Notes: generated by a model from the letters alone, not told the origin. A stretch of 64,000 nt of DNA from Vibrio algarum (GCF_028204155.1 NZ_JAQLOI010000001.1:2046001-2110000); one strand, 5' to 3'. Shown: positions 17,454 to 26,809, counted from the first letter of the stretch. A program made the numbers and translations.

Positions 17454-17901
17454 GCGATTCCTATTTTAATACATACCACTAAAGTGGCATGAGCCACCAA
17501 AGTGGTGCTTCCAAGTAACAAATAACACACAATTATAACTATTTACTGTTAAATTTGCATGTCATACCAGATTTTACATTTGTTTTTAGCTATATGTGCA
17601 GAATTAAATGCCAGTGGCACGTCTTTTTTACTACAAATCACTCTAAATCACCAAAACTGTGCACCGTTGCACTATTTACAAACACGCAACATTTCGTCAT
17701 TCTAGAGACCGTAAAGTTAATTAAGTTTTCTAAGCTACACTTTTTTACTACATAAATTAAGAAAATTTCGAACTTTACAAACAGATGTAAACAAATTGTT
17801 CTATACGCATTTTGCAAAAAGACAATACGCAATACACAACATATAAAGAAACTGCATCAGGTGTCACCTGGTTCAAAATGGATTATACAGGAAGGATACA
17901 A
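17454..17901. other. Intergenic region between siroheme synthase and aapJ
   Basis: About 450 nt without a gene. Near 17475-17507 are short nested inverted repeats (CCACT..AGTGG and CCAC..GTGG) in the leader of the minus-strand siroheme gene. The remainder is AT-rich and must hold the aap promoter. A TGGCAC at 17615 and a GTGCACCGTTGCAC near 17659 look vaguely like sigma-54 and NtrC elements but do not fit in spacing. No ORF here has a ribosome site or recognisable product. Confidence 0.5.
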
Positions 17902-18930
17902 ATGGCGAATAAACTTACAATTATTGCTTCAGTCGTAGCTGCTTCTACTGCTTTGATGGCAAACACAGCATCCGCAGCAGAAAGTACTCTTGAAAAAGTA
18001 AAAGCTCAAGGCTTTGTTACATGTGGCGTATCAACAGGTCTACCTGGTTTCTCTAACCCTAACTCAAAGGGTGAGTGGGAAGGTATTGACGTTGAATATT
18101 GCCAAGCTATTGCAGCTGCAGTTTTAGGTGATAAAACAAAAGTTAAGTATGTACCTTTAACAGCGAAAGAACGCTTTACTGCACTTCAATCTGGTGAAAT
18201 TGATGTTCTAAGTCGAAATACAACTTGGACATTGCACCGTGATACTGCACTAGGTCTTAACTTTGCTGGCGTAAACTATTACGACGGTCAAGGTTTTATG
18301 GTGAAAAAAGAACTTGGTCTTACGAGTGCTGAAGAACTAGATGGCGCTTCAGTTTGTGTTCAGTCTGGTACAACAACAGAACTTAACCTAGCAGACTACT
18401 TCCGTAATAAAGGCATGTCTTATAAGCCAGTTGTATTTGATACAGCAGCGCAAACTTCGTCTGGTTTCGACTCGGGCCGTTGTGACGTACTAACAACTGA
18501 CCAATCTGGTCTTTATGCTCTTCGCCTTAACCTGAAAGATCCTGCCTCTGCAGCGGTTTTACCAGAAATCATTTCAAAAGAACCTCTTGGTCCTGTTGTA
18601 CGTCAAGGTGATGACCAGTGGCTTAACATCGCTAAGTGGACTCTAAATGCAATGATAAATGCTGAAGAGTACGGTATTACTTCTACCAATGCAGATGAAA
18701 TGCTTAAGTCTTCAGATCCAAACGTAAAGCGTATCCTTGGTGTGGATGGACCTAAAGGTAAAGGTCTTGGTATTGCAGACGATTGGGGCTACCAAGTTAT
18801 CAAACAAGTTGGTAACTACGGCGAAAGCTTCGAGCGTACTGTTGGTACTGGCTCTCCGCTACAAATTTCCCGTGGTGTTAACGCACTATGGAATGCAGGC
18901 GGCTTTATGTATGCTCCACCAATCCGTTAA
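17902..18930 (+). CDS. aapJ: General L-amino-acid ABC transporter, periplasmic binding protein
   Basis: 342 residues. Family 3 solute-binding protein of the Aap (general L-amino acid) uptake system. The start at 17902 follows a strong GGAAGGAT site and gives a clean Sec signal peptide (cleaved after NTASA); the frame is open further upstream but without support. The mature protein opens STLEKVKAQGFVTCGVST, with typical SBP_bac_3 features GIDVEYCQAIAAAVLGD, RFTALQSGEIDVLSRNTTWT and the amino-acid pocket Asp in DVLTTDQSGLYALR. First gene of aapJQMP; a hairpin after it probably raises its level over the permeases. Confidence 0.95.
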   Translation: MANKLTIIASVVAASTALMANTASAAESTLEKVKAQGFVTCGVSTGLPGFSNPNSKGEWEGIDVEYCQAIAAAVLGDKTKVKYVPLTAKERFTALQSGEIDVLSRNTTWTLHRDTALGLNFAGVNYYDGQGFMVKKELGLTSAEELDGASVCVQSGTTTELNLADYFRNKGMSYKPVVFDTAAQTSSGFDSGRCDVLTTDQSGLYALRLNLKDPASAAVLPEIISKEPLGPVVRQGDDQWLNIAKWTLNAMINAEEYGITSTNADEMLKSSDPNVKRILGVDGPKGKGLGIADDWGYQVIKQVGNYGESFERTVGTGSPLQISRGVNALWNAGGFMYAPPIR

Positions 18931-18959
18931 TTCACTTACTTGAATTAATTATTGGATTA

Positions 18960-18980
18960 GGGCGGTTTAGGCCGCCCTTT
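18960..18980 (+). terminator. Intercistronic hairpin aapJ/aapQ
   Basis: GGGCGG/CCGCCC stem followed by only TTTG. Such a hairpin between binding-protein and permease genes usually gives partial termination or protects the upstream mRNA, giving more binding protein than permease. The operon continues past it. Confidence 0.6.
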
Positions 18981-19008
18981 GTTATATGGATTTAGAGGTT
19001 ATAGCTGT

Positions 19009-20217
19009 ATGAAGCCTACCAATACAATAGCGCCGGATTCCGAAGAAACATCGAAACCCAAAAGCGCAAACCTGTTGTACAATCCCACTTTTCGCTCTGT
19101 CGTTTTTCAGGTATTCGCGATTATCGCGCTAGTTTATTTTTTCTACACAATCGTCAACAACGCACTAACTAATCTCGATGCCCGTGGCATTGCGACTGGT
19201 TTTGATTTTTTAAGTCAAGAAGCCGGCTTTGGGATTGGTCTTACTCTTGTCGAATACGATGAAACCTTTTCTTATGGAAGAACCTTTATCGTCGGGCTGT
19301 TAAACACCGCTTTAGTGTCTGTTTTAGGTATTTTTTTCGCCACTATCCTTGGATTTACTGTTGGTATCGCGAGATTATCTTCAAACTGGTTGGTAAGTCG
19401 TTTAGCCGCCGTTTACATAGAGACATTTCGAAATATTCCCCTATTACTTCAGATCTTTTTTTGGTATTTCGCAGTACTACAAGCATTGCCTTCACCGAGA
19501 CAAAGCTTGAGTTTAGGCGAAGCCATTTTCTTAAATGTTCGAGGTCTATCATTCCCAGCGCCAGTATTTGAAACTGGTAGTAATTTTGTCATTGCATCGT
19601 TTATTTTTGGTGTTGTATTTACAATAATTATTAATATTTGGGGTAAAAACAGACAAAAGCTAACTGGTCAACAAACACCAATAACACGCATTGGCTTAGC
19701 CTTATGTGTCGTTATGCCGATGATTGTCTACTTTTTGACTGGCTCACCTATCTCTGGAGATTACCCAGTACTTAAAGGGTTTAATTTCAAAGGTGGTATC
19801 AGTATTATCCCTGAGCTTGGTGCACTACTTTTTGCTCTAAGCATATATACAGCTTCGTTTATTGCCGAGATTGTACGTTCAGGTATCAATGCTGTGAATC
19901 ATGGCCAAACAGAAGCCGCGATGTCACTAGGGTTACCTCGCAACCGTACATTGAAACTTGTGGTAATACCTCAAGCACTAAGAATCATTATTCCACCTCT
20001 TACTAGCCAATATTTGAACCTAACTAAAAACTCATCGCTTGCAATGGCGATTGGTTACCCTGACCTTGTGTCAGTATTTGCTGGTACAACGCTCAATCAG
20101 ACTGGACAAGCGATTGAAATTATCGCGATGACCATGGGGGTTTATCTAACGCTGAGTCTCGTAACATCAGCCTTGATGAACATTTATAACCGCAAAGTTG
20201 CCTTGGTGGAGAGATAA
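19009..20217 (+). CDS. aapQ: General L-amino-acid ABC transporter permease AapQ
   Basis: 402 residues from ATG 19009, chosen over 18979 because GAGG lies just upstream and the extra ten residues are not conserved in type. HisM-type permease with several membrane helices; the long N-terminal region with a first helix (VVFQVFAIIALVYFFYTIV) is typical of AapQ rather than shorter HisQ proteins. The EAA loop that contacts the ATPase is visible as EAAMSLGLPRNRTLKLVVIP. The inner-membrane partner is AapM, which starts after a 1-nt gap. Confidence 0.94.
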   Translation: MKPTNTIAPDSEETSKPKSANLLYNPTFRSVVFQVFAIIALVYFFYTIVNNALTNLDARGIATGFDFLSQEAGFGIGLTLVEYDETFSYGRTFIVGLLNTALVSVLGIFFATILGFTVGIARLSSNWLVSRLAAVYIETFRNIPLLLQIFFWYFAVLQALPSPRQSLSLGEAIFLNVRGLSFPAPVFETGSNFVIASFIFGVVFTIIINIWGKNRQKLTGQQTPITRIGLALCVVMPMIVYFLTGSPISGDYPVLKGFNFKGGISIIPELGALLFALSIYTASFIAEIVRSGINAVNHGQTEAAMSLGLPRNRTLKLVVIPQALRIIIPPLTSQYLNLTKNSSLAMAIGYPDLVSVFAGTTLNQTGQAIEIIAMTMGVYLTLSLVTSALMNIYNRKVALVER

Positions 20218-20218
20218 T

Positions 20219-21315
20219 ATGAAAGTACATCAATTTCAAGAGAGTCTGCCACCCCTGCTAATACCGTTGGTCTGGTCGGCTGGCTACGTAAAAATCTATT
20301 CAATGGTCCTATCAATACGGTTCTGACCTTTATTCTTGCCTATATCGCATTTAATCTTATTTGGGGCATAGCTCAATGGGCTTTCATCAATGCAGATTGG
20401 ATTGGTACTACACGTGATGCGTGTAGCCGAGAAGGCGCTTGTTGGGTCTTTATCAGTGTACGTTGGGAACAATTCATGTATGGATTTTACCCAAGTGAAG
20501 AACTGTGGCGCCCTCGCCTGTTTTATGCGACGTTAGCAATTTTTGTTGCTTTGCTGATGTATGAAAGAACACCTAAGCGCACGTGGTTATGGCTATTTTT
20601 CGTTAATATCTATCCATTTATTATTGCGGGTTTATTATACGGTGGTATTTTCGGGCTAGAGGTTGTTGATACGCATAAATGGGGTGGTCTACTTGTTACT
20701 TTGATCATCGCACTGGTTGGTATCGTTGTATCACTTCCTATCGGTATCGCTTTAGCGCTGGGACGTCGTTCCGAAATGCCGATTATACGAAGTATGTGTA
20801 CTGTATATATAGAGATATGGCGTGGCGTTCCTTTGATCACCGTTCTGTTTATGGCATCTGTCATGTTGCCACTGTTCCTTTCAGAAGGTTCAGAAACAGA
20901 CAAGCTCATTCGAGCTCTAATTGGCGTGGTTATGTTCAGTGCTGCTTATATGGCAGAGGTTATTCGTGGCGGTTTACAAGCAATACCAAAAGGCCAATAT
21001 GAAGCAGCTGATGCATTAGGACTCGGTTACTGGAAGAAGATTGGACTAATCATTCTTCCGCAAGCTTTAAAAATTACTATTCCGTCTATCGTGAACACAT
21101 TCATCGGTCTATTTAAGGACACAAGTCTGGTACTTATTATCGGTATGTTTGATGTTCTGGGTATTGGTCAATCGGCCAACAATGACCCTGAATGGTTGGG
21201 TTTCTCAAAAGAAAGTTATGTATTTGTCGCGTTAGTGTTCTGGGTGTTCTGTTTCGGTATGTCGAGATATTCGATCTACCTAGAGAACAAGCTACATACC
21301 GGTCACAAACGATAG
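20219..21315 (+). CDS. aapM: General L-amino-acid ABC transporter permease AapM (frameshift near start as read)
   Basis: Second permease of the Aap system. The ATG at 20219, preceded by GGAGAG in the end of aapQ, is in a frame that stops quickly. The conserved protein (TVGLVGWLRKNLFNGPIN onward) is open in the -1 frame from 20221 but has no start codon until 20476. One extra A in the AAA run at 20222-20224 restores a sensible N-terminus (MKSTSISRESATPAN) and a 365-residue protein. The EAA loop is seen at EAADALGLGYWKKIGLIILP. The Met at 20476 is internal and would remove the first membrane helix, so it is unlikely as a start. Confidence 0.87.
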
Positions 21316-21336
21316 CTAAAGATTCAAGGACGTATT

Positions 21337-22086
21337 ATGACGCAGCAAGAAGATTATATAATCAAGTTAAAGAAAATGAACAAATGGTATGGCGATTTCC
21401 ACGTACTTAAAGACATCAATCTTAAAGTTAAAAAAGGTGAGAAGATCGTTATCTGTGGCCCTTCTGGCTCTGGTAAATCTACGATGATTCGTTGTATCAA
21501 CCGCCTAGAAGAACATCAAAAAGGTAAAATAGTGGTCGCTGGAAACGAGCTGACTGAAGACCTTAAAAACATTGAGGCGGTTCGCCGTGAAGTTGGCATG
21601 TGTTTCCAGCACTTCAACTTGTTCCCTCACTTAACGGTTTTGGAAAACTGCACGTTAGCGCCAATCTGGGTAAAGAAAATGCCTAAAGATGAAGCAGAAG
21701 AGATAGCCATGAAATATCTCGAGCGTGTAAAGATTCCAGATCAAGCAGACAAATACCCAGGTCAGCTTTCTGGAGGACAACAGCAGCGCGTTGCTATCGC
21801 ACGTTCATTATGTATGAACCCTCAAATCATGTTGTTTGATGAGCCGACATCAGCACTCGACCCTGAAATGGTACGTGAAGTACTTGACGTAATGGTAGAG
21901 CTTGCAGACGAAGGTATGACGATGCTTTGTGTAACGCACGAGATGGGTTTTGCTAAGGAAGTTGCTGATAGAGTTATATTTATGGATGCTGGTGAAATTA
22001 TCGAGGAAAACAATCCTATTGATTTCTTTGAGAATCCACAATCTGATCGTACTCAAAACTTCTTGAGTCAGATCTTGAGTCACTAG
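21337..22086 (+). CDS. aapP: General L-amino-acid ABC transporter ATP-binding protein
   Basis: 249 residues, cytoplasmic ABC ATPase of the polar amino-acid group. Walker A GPSGSGKST, Q-loop CFQHFNLFPHLTVLEN, signature LSGGQQQR, Walker B IMLFDEPTSALDPE and the H-loop CVTHEMGFA are all intact. Last gene of aapJQMP, 21 nt after aapM, and followed by a hairpin terminator. It drives uptake with AapQ and AapM. Confidence 0.96.
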   Translation: MTQQEDYIIKLKKMNKWYGDFHVLKDINLKVKKGEKIVICGPSGSGKSTMIRCINRLEEHQKGKIVVAGNELTEDLKNIEAVRREVGMCFQHFNLFPHLTVLENCTLAPIWVKKMPKDEAEEIAMKYLERVKIPDQADKYPGQLSGGQQQRVAIARSLCMNPQIMLFDEPTSALDPEMVREVLDVMVELADEGMTMLCVTHEMGFAKEVADRVIFMDAGEIIEENNPIDFFENPQSDRTQNFLSQILSH

Positions 22087-22110
22087 AGAAAGTAAGCGAC
22101 AATGAGTTAA

Positions 22111-22131
22111 GAGGCGGCTAGTAGCCGCCTC
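22111..22131 (+). terminator. Terminator of the aap operon
   Basis: GAGGCGGCT/AGCCGCCTC stem with a 3-nt loop, then TTGTATAT. The T-tract is short but the stem is strong. Confidence 0.7.
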
Positions 22132-22234
22132 TTGTATATATAGGGCTAACACTGTAATAGTTTGTTACATCTCCAGTTGGTACTATCTTTATAATTTATG
22201 GCGGTTTTTTATATACTGTCTTATAACAAGGGTT

Positions 22235-22250
22235 GAAAGTTGCAACTTTC
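22235..22250. promoter_or_regulatory. Perfect 16-bp palindrome upstream of yccA
   Basis: GAAAGTTGCAACTTTC reads the same on both strands and lies about 50 bp upstream of the yccA start, in the leader or promoter. It is not followed by a T-tract, so an operator or mRNA hairpin is more likely than a terminator. The binding factor is unknown. Confidence 0.35.
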
Positions 22251-22301
22251 GTCCCAAAATATAGACTAAGTAATTAGTCAGTTACCTTTTAGAGGAAGAT
22301 T

Positions 22302-22964
22302 ATGAACAGTCCATTGGTATCGCGTTCTTCAACGCAACAGAGTGTGATTCAAACAAACAAAGTATTGCGTAATACCTATTTCTTACTATCCATGACACTT
22401 GTGTGGTCAGCTATTGTCGCCGCTGTATCTATGGCGCTTCAACTACCGCGTCCTGGAATCATCATTATGCTAGTTGGCTTCTACGGCCTACTCTACCTTA
22501 CGGAAAAAAACCGTAACAACAGCATGGGACTTGTATTTACATTCCTATTCACGGGTTTCTTAGGTTATACCATTGGTCCAATTCTCAGCATGTACATCGG
22601 CGCTGGTATGGGCGATGTGGTTGTAACAGCGCTTGGTGGTACAGCTTTAGCATTTATGGGTGCTTCAGCTTATGCACTTACAACGAAACGTGACCTTTCA
22701 TTCCTAAACGGTATGATGATGGCTGGTTTCGTCGTTATCCTAGTTGGTTTTGTTGCGAACATCTTCCTACAGATGCCAGCTCTATACCTAGCGATGAGCG
22801 GTATGTTTATCCTGTTTTCTACTGGGGCTATCTTACTTACAACACAACAAATTGTACGTGGCGGTGAAGTAAATTACATCTCAGCAACAGTAACGTTATA
22901 TGTTTCCATCTATAACCTATTCATTAGCCTACTTAGCATTTTAGGTTTTATGAACAACGATTAA
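22302..22964 (+). CDS. yccA: Bax inhibitor-1 family inner-membrane protein YccA
   Basis: 220 residues, seven predicted membrane helices. Homologue of E. coli YccA, a modulator and substrate of the FtsH protease. Strong matches include KVLRNTYFLLSMTL, TGFLGYTIGPILSMYIGAGMG, ALGGTALAFMGASAYALTT and the C-terminal NYISATVTLYVSIYN. The start follows AGAGGAAG. It has its own palindrome upstream and a strong terminator downstream, and sits beside tusE as in E. coli. Confidence 0.95.
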   Translation: MNSPLVSRSSTQQSVIQTNKVLRNTYFLLSMTLVWSAIVAAVSMALQLPRPGIIIMLVGFYGLLYLTEKNRNNSMGLVFTFLFTGFLGYTIGPILSMYIGAGMGDVVVTALGGTALAFMGASAYALTTKRDLSFLNGMMMAGFVVILVGFVANIFLQMPALYLAMSGMFILFSTGAILLTTQQIVRGGEVNYISATVTLYVSIYNLFISLLSILGFMNND

Positions 22965-22984
22965 TCAAATCGTGACAATATTTT

Positions 22985-23012
22985 AAAAGCCCAGATTAAT
23001 CTGGGCTTTTTT
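22985..23012 (+). terminator. Terminator of yccA
   Basis: AAAAGCCCAGAT/ATCTGGGCTTTT stem followed by further T residues. It ends before the tusE ribosome site. Confidence 0.88.
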
Positions 23013-23064
23013 GTTTCTTAAAAAAACGGTATCTTTACTTGAAATAAATACCATCGGAAAACAG

Positions 23065-23394
23065 ATGTTCGAATATAACGGCAAACAAATCCAAACTGAC
23101 TCACAAGGCTACCTGCTTAACTTTGATGAATGGGAACCGGGAATGATAGACATTCTTGCCAAAGACGAAGGCATTGAGATAACAAATGCTCATATGGAAG
23201 TGATATTTTTTGTTCGCACTTTTTATGAAGAATTTAACACATCCCCTGCTATTAGGATGTTGGTAAAAGCCATCGCAAAAGAACACGGGCCAGAGAAAGG
23301 AAATAGCAAATACCTATTTAAACTCTTCCGTAAAGGCCCTGCAAAACAAGCAACAAAGTTGGCTGGTTTGCCAAAGCCGGCTAAATGCTTGTAA
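23065..23394 (+). CDS. tusE: Sulfur-relay protein TusE (DsrC family)
   Basis: 109 residues from ATG 23065 (GGAAAA upstream), exactly the E. coli length; the frame extends to 23011 but that part overlaps the yccA terminator. It accepts persulfide sulfur from TusBCD and passes it to MnmA for tRNA 2-thiouridine synthesis. The essential penultimate cysteine is present (PKPAKCL), and the DsrC core FDEWEPGMIDILAKDEGI and NTSPAIRMLVKAI are clear. Confidence 0.95.
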   Translation: MFEYNGKQIQTDSQGYLLNFDEWEPGMIDILAKDEGIEITNAHMEVIFFVRTFYEEFNTSPAIRMLVKAIAKEHGPEKGNSKYLFKLFRKGPAKQATKLAGLPKPAKCL

Positions 23395-23416
23395 AGTCAT
23401 AACATTGCCGTCTGGC

Positions 23417-23692
23417 TTAATACTCTATTCTGAAACCTTGGTGGGCCTTAAATTCAACTTGCTCGGACACCAAGTTGTTTACTACTGATGATCTAGGACC
23501 TTTTTTAAGCCATTCATGCAGCGATTCAACAAGAACTTCATCGCCACAGGCAATCACTTCAACATCACCATTATTTAAGTTCTTTGCGTAGCCCGTTATT
23601 CCTCTTTTGTTTCCCTCATGGCAAGTGTAGTACCGAAACCCAACGCCTTGGACAACGCCAGAAACAATAAACTTCATACAAATCTTAGCCAT
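23417..23692 (-). CDS. acyP: Acylphosphatase
   Basis: 91 residues, hydrolyses carboxyl-phosphate bonds of acyl phosphates. The catalytic Arg in the VVQGVGFRYYT loop and the Asn in GYAKNLNNGDVEV are in place. Convergent with tusE, the same neighbour arrangement as yccX and tusE in E. coli. Small but unmistakable. Confidence 0.95.
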   Translation of the reverse strand: MAKICMKFIVSGVVQGVGFRYYTCHEGNKRGITGYAKNLNNGDVEVIACGDEVLVESLHEWLKKGPRSSVVNNLVSEQVEFKAHQGFRIEY

Positions 23693-23931
23693 ATCTATAT
23701 CTCCGTACAGAGTAAGTAAGAGGTGTTACTATTATTAGAATATCATATCAATTGCATAAATTATGTCACTCAATAGCGATAGATACACCCATTTAATTGA
23801 AGCATCTTTGCATGTTTAAGACATCGAGCATAATGCTCTATGTAATTACTCTGCTTTCCTCTCTTTCTTAGTTGATTTTCTAATTACAATTCACCACAAT
23901 ACCGCTCCTTCACAAATATTCGGGAAACACC

Positions 23932-25124
23932 ATGACTGCTGCAATCTACCTTGAAAAAGGCCGAGACAAATCTTTACGACGTAAACACCCTTGGATTTTT
24001 TCCCGTGGCGTACATAAAGTAGAAGGTGAACCTGAAGTCGGTGAAACGATAAATGTTCTTGCTCATAATGGCGAATTTTTGGCCAAAGCAGCCTATTCTC
24101 CCCAATCACAAATTCGTGCCCGTGTTTGGAGTTTTGAAAAAGAAGAAATTAACACTCAGTTTTTCATCAAACGTCTACAACAGGCTCAATTACTTAGAGA
24201 AGACATCATCGAACGAGATGGCCTAACTGGTTATCGCCTCGTCGCTTCTGAGTCAGATGGCCTACCTGGAATCACTATCGACAAATATCAGAGCTTTCTT
24301 GTTTGTCAGTTATTAAGCGCTGGTGCTGAATACAATAAAAAGCATCTAGTCGATGCCTTAGTAGCCTGTTTTCCCGACTGTAGTATTTACGAACGCTCAG
24401 ATGTGGCTGTACGTAAAAAAGAAGGCTTATCAGAAACAATGGGCGTACTCCACGGTGATGTCCCGCCTGAGTCGGTAGTTATAGAAGAAAACGGCGTAAA
24501 GATCAGCGTTGATATTACTAACGGACATAAAACAGGATTTTATTTAGACCAACGCGATAGTCGTCAACGGTCAATGAAATATGTTAAAAACAAAGACGTG
24601 CTCAACTGTTTCTCCTATACCGGTGGTTTTGGTCTTTACGCTTTAAAAGGTGGCGCGAAACGTGTAATTAACGCGGACGTATCTCAACCTGCACTCGATA
24701 CAGCAAAAAAAATGCAGAATTAAACGAGTTCGACATTTCTAAAAAACGGGCTGTATTCCTTAATGCTGACGTATTTAAACTATTACGCGAATACCGAGAC
24801 CAAGGGACCAAATTTGATGTTGTAATAATGGACCCACCTAAGTTTATCAGTAGCCGTCAAAACATAACTTCAGGTGCTAAGGGTTACAAAGACATCAACA
24901 TGCTTGCAATGCAGATCCTAAACCCGGGTGGTACGTTATTAACCTATTCTTGTTCTGGTTTAATGAGCGCAGACTTATTCCAAAAAGTGATAGCTGATGC
25001 TGCAGTAGATTCTGGTCGTAGTGTCAAATTTGTTGAACGTTTTGAACAAGCTGCCGACCATGTTATCGACAGCGCCTATCCTGAAGGTTTTTACTTAAAA
25101 GGCTTCGCTTGTAAAGTCCTCTAA
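23932..25124 (+). CDS. rlmI: 23S rRNA m5C1962 methyltransferase RlmI (one frameshift as read)
   Basis: SAM-dependent methyltransferase with an N-terminal PUA domain (LEKGRDKSLRRKHPWIFSRGV). As read, the first frame ends at 24723 after LDTAKKMQN; homology resumes at once in the -1 frame (AELNEFDISKKRAVFLNADVF) through VIMDPPKF, YSCSGLM and YPEGFYLKGFACKVL to 25124. Adding one A to the A8 run at 24705-24712 gives ALDTAKKNAELNEFD and a 397-residue protein, the E. coli length. The SAM motif is LNCFSYTGGFGLYA. The gene is almost certainly whole in the cell. Confidence 0.93.
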
Positions 25125-25130
25125 TTAAAT

Positions 25131-25152
25131 AGGCACTTCGTACAAGTGCCTT
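25131..25152 (+). terminator. Terminator of rlmI
   Basis: AGGCACTT/AAGTGCCT stem with a CGTAC loop, just after the stop codon. The T-tract is short. Confidence 0.6.
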
Positions 25153-25583
25153 CCACCCTTTCGAACGTTATTAACGACATCTCATTGCTCATCATTTCAG
25201 ACTTTTTGATTTTTCTCCTGCGCTCAATCAGTCATTCAACCAAAGGTTAATCACGTTACTGACTGTTCTCGCAACAACTTTGCCATAACAACACTCCTCT
25301 TCTAAACTATTATTTAACGAACAGCTTACATTAAGACCCCACAGTTAGATCCTTATCGGCAATACCTGTTTTTTTTGGTTTGTACCAAACCCGAGTGATG
25401 CACAGATACATAGATTATTTCTGTGGTCACATGTTGTTGATGTGGTGCCTCGTCATTCCAGTGGATACGGGAATCTCGTTGGTACTAGGCCTCCACTTTC
25501 GTGGGGATGACGAAAGTAGCGATTAGACAATGGATATTTAAATAGGGCCATTCGTCCTTCACAAGAATGACAAAGAGGTAACC
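25153..25583. other. Intergenic region upstream of the first OmpA-like gene
   Basis: About 430 nt with no supported gene. The left part is featureless; the right part carries a small palindromic element (listed separately) close to the start of the OmpA-like gene. No promoter is obvious. Confidence 0.5.
25451..25512. repeat. Short palindromic intergenic repeat (CGTCATTCC...GGGATGACG)
   Basis: A 62-bp unit bounded by CGTCATTCC and GGGATGACG, which are inverted copies with one mismatch. The inner part has further inverted halves (GGATACGGGAATC). This ATTCC-type palindrome is a common dispersed REP/MITE-like form in gammaproteobacteria. A degenerate half copy (CAAGAATGACA) follows near 25560. 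Confirming dispersal needs the rest of the genome. Confidence 0.55.
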
Positions 25584-26198
25584 ATGGATAAAAAAATTTG
25601 TAGTGTATCGATAATTATTGCTTTGTTTTCTGCTTCTTCGGTACTTGCAGAAGATGAGTTTGCTTACAGAGCGACGCCTGTAGCAAACCAAATTTCGGAT
25701 TTGATAGATGACGACAGAGATGGCGTTATTAATGCGAGAGATATCTGCCCTGACACCCCCGAAAACGCCTTTATTGATAACGATGGGTGTGAAGAGTACC
25801 TCGACCAAGAAGAAAACTTAGAACTAAAAATTCTGTTTGAACATAACTCAGCCCAAATTAGCCCTGCCTTTTTGGGTGAGATTAGTACCATGGCGGAATT
25901 TTTAGAAAAATATCCCGAAACATCCGTAGAACTGCAAGGGCATACAAGTGTTGTTGGTGACGCCGACTATAATCTGAAACTTTCTGAATCACGTGCACTA
26001 GAAGTTCAAAAAGAGTTAGTCTCCTCTGGTGTGAGCATGTCAAGGGTTAGGATTGTAGGCTATGGTGAAGCAAAAGTCGTGGATGGAAATGATTCACCGG
26101 TGTCACATGCCGTAAACAGAAGAGTGGTCGCTCGTGTCGTTGGGTATGATAAAGATATCATTGAAGAGTGGACGATTTTTAGTAAACGTAGGAAATAG
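25584..26198 (+). CDS. OmpA-family protein with thrombospondin type 3 repeat (paralogue 1)
   Basis: 204 residues. Signal peptide to VLA, a calcium-binding TSP3-like motif (DDDRDGVINARDICPDTP), then an OmpA C-terminal peptidoglycan-binding domain (ISTMAEFLEKYPETSVELQGH, LSESRALEVQKELV, VSHAVNRRVVARV). Anchored to peptidoglycan, probably at the outer membrane. Its paralogue at 38149-38760 lies on the other side of the giant adhesin, and the two share the layout and an unusual basic tail after EEWTIFS. OmpA proteins of this type accompany LapA/BpfA-type adhesin loci in other gammaproteobacteria, so a role in adhesin export or retention is likely, though inferred. GAGGTAACC precedes the ATG. Confidence 0.88.
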   Translation: MDKKICSVSIIIALFSASSVLAEDEFAYRATPVANQISDLIDDDRDGVINARDICPDTPENAFIDNDGCEEYLDQEENLELKILFEHNSAQISPAFLGEISTMAEFLEKYPETSVELQGHTSVVGDADYNLKLSESRALEVQKELVSSGVSMSRVRIVGYGEAKVVDGNDSPVSHAVNRRVVARVVGYDKDIIEEWTIFSKRRK

Positions 26199-26289
26199 AG
26201 GTTTGTAGTAAATAGTAGTAAAAAGCCGCCTGCTATACTTGGTGGAGTTGGCACAGTCGCCTAAAAGGCGGCTAACCCAAATTGCATAC

Positions 26290-26640
26290 CTGCGCAGTAT
26301 TCTTAATTCGACCTTATCGAATCAACAAAATAGCTTTGTTGCCAAAAATGGTTTTCCCATAACTTATTCTTTCTTAAGTACCGTGATTTAGAAAATAATT
26401 TAATTGCTACCCATCCTTTCACATATTCTACGTACTATTATGCCGACAAATTTGGTAATAAGCGGACGACTATATGTATATGATCTATCTAAACGTTTAG
26501 CTCTATTATCTTACATTTATCCATACTCGAAAACACGTTGACACTTCGGTATATCTCTTTGGCAACATTAACTTTTAATGCCTTAAACCTATATTTAGGC
26601 CTCAATACTATGTGGCATTGGCAACGATAAAAAACATGCT
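26290..26640 (-). pseudogene. IS200/IS605-family transposase (TnpA) remnant
   Basis: Reading the minus strand from 26638 gives one frame with a recognisable Y1 transposase: HVFYRCQCHIVLRPKYRF, then EIYRSVNVFSSMDKCKIIELNV, the HUH metal motif DHIHIVV, and YVKGWVAIKLFSKSRYLRK followed by KLWENHFWQQSYFVDSI. Four in-frame stop codons interrupt it (after LNV, two after LPNLSA, one after DSIRSN). The C-terminal part with the catalytic Tyr is not recognisable. It is an old, dead insertion between the first OmpA gene and the adhesin gene; I cannot define its ends. Confidence 0.82.
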
Positions 26641-26782
26641 AACTAGATTCACATCTGTATACATTATTAGTTTTCTCCGTTTATTTAGCCACAAATCAAA
26701 CGTATTTTTAACATGGGCATTCCTCGGGCATAGTTCTAAAGAACGATAACCATCTTAATAGAAGGTAGTTTAAGACTGACAA

Positions 26783-26809
26783 TAAAAAAGGGCTCTTAAG
26801 AGCCCCTTT
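26783..26809 (-). terminator. Terminator of the adhesin gene
   Basis: GGGCTCTTAAGAGCCC palindrome with A6 on its left, which is a T-tract on the minus strand. It lies 9 nt after the adhesin stop codon. Confidence 0.85.

Noticed and set aside
17615..17672. Possible sigma-54 promoter (TGGCAC) and NtrC site (GTGCACCGTTGCAC) before aapJ
   Set aside because: The -12 element TTGC is missing at the right spacing, and the would-be enhancer lies downstream of the -24 element.
20476..21315. Short AapM starting at the Met at 20476
   Set aside because: It would lack the first membrane helix, and conserved sequence continues upstream to 20221.
26199..26280. AGCCGCCT...AGGCGGCT as a strong terminator
   Set aside because: The loop is long and no T-tract follows, so it is only mentioned as possible.
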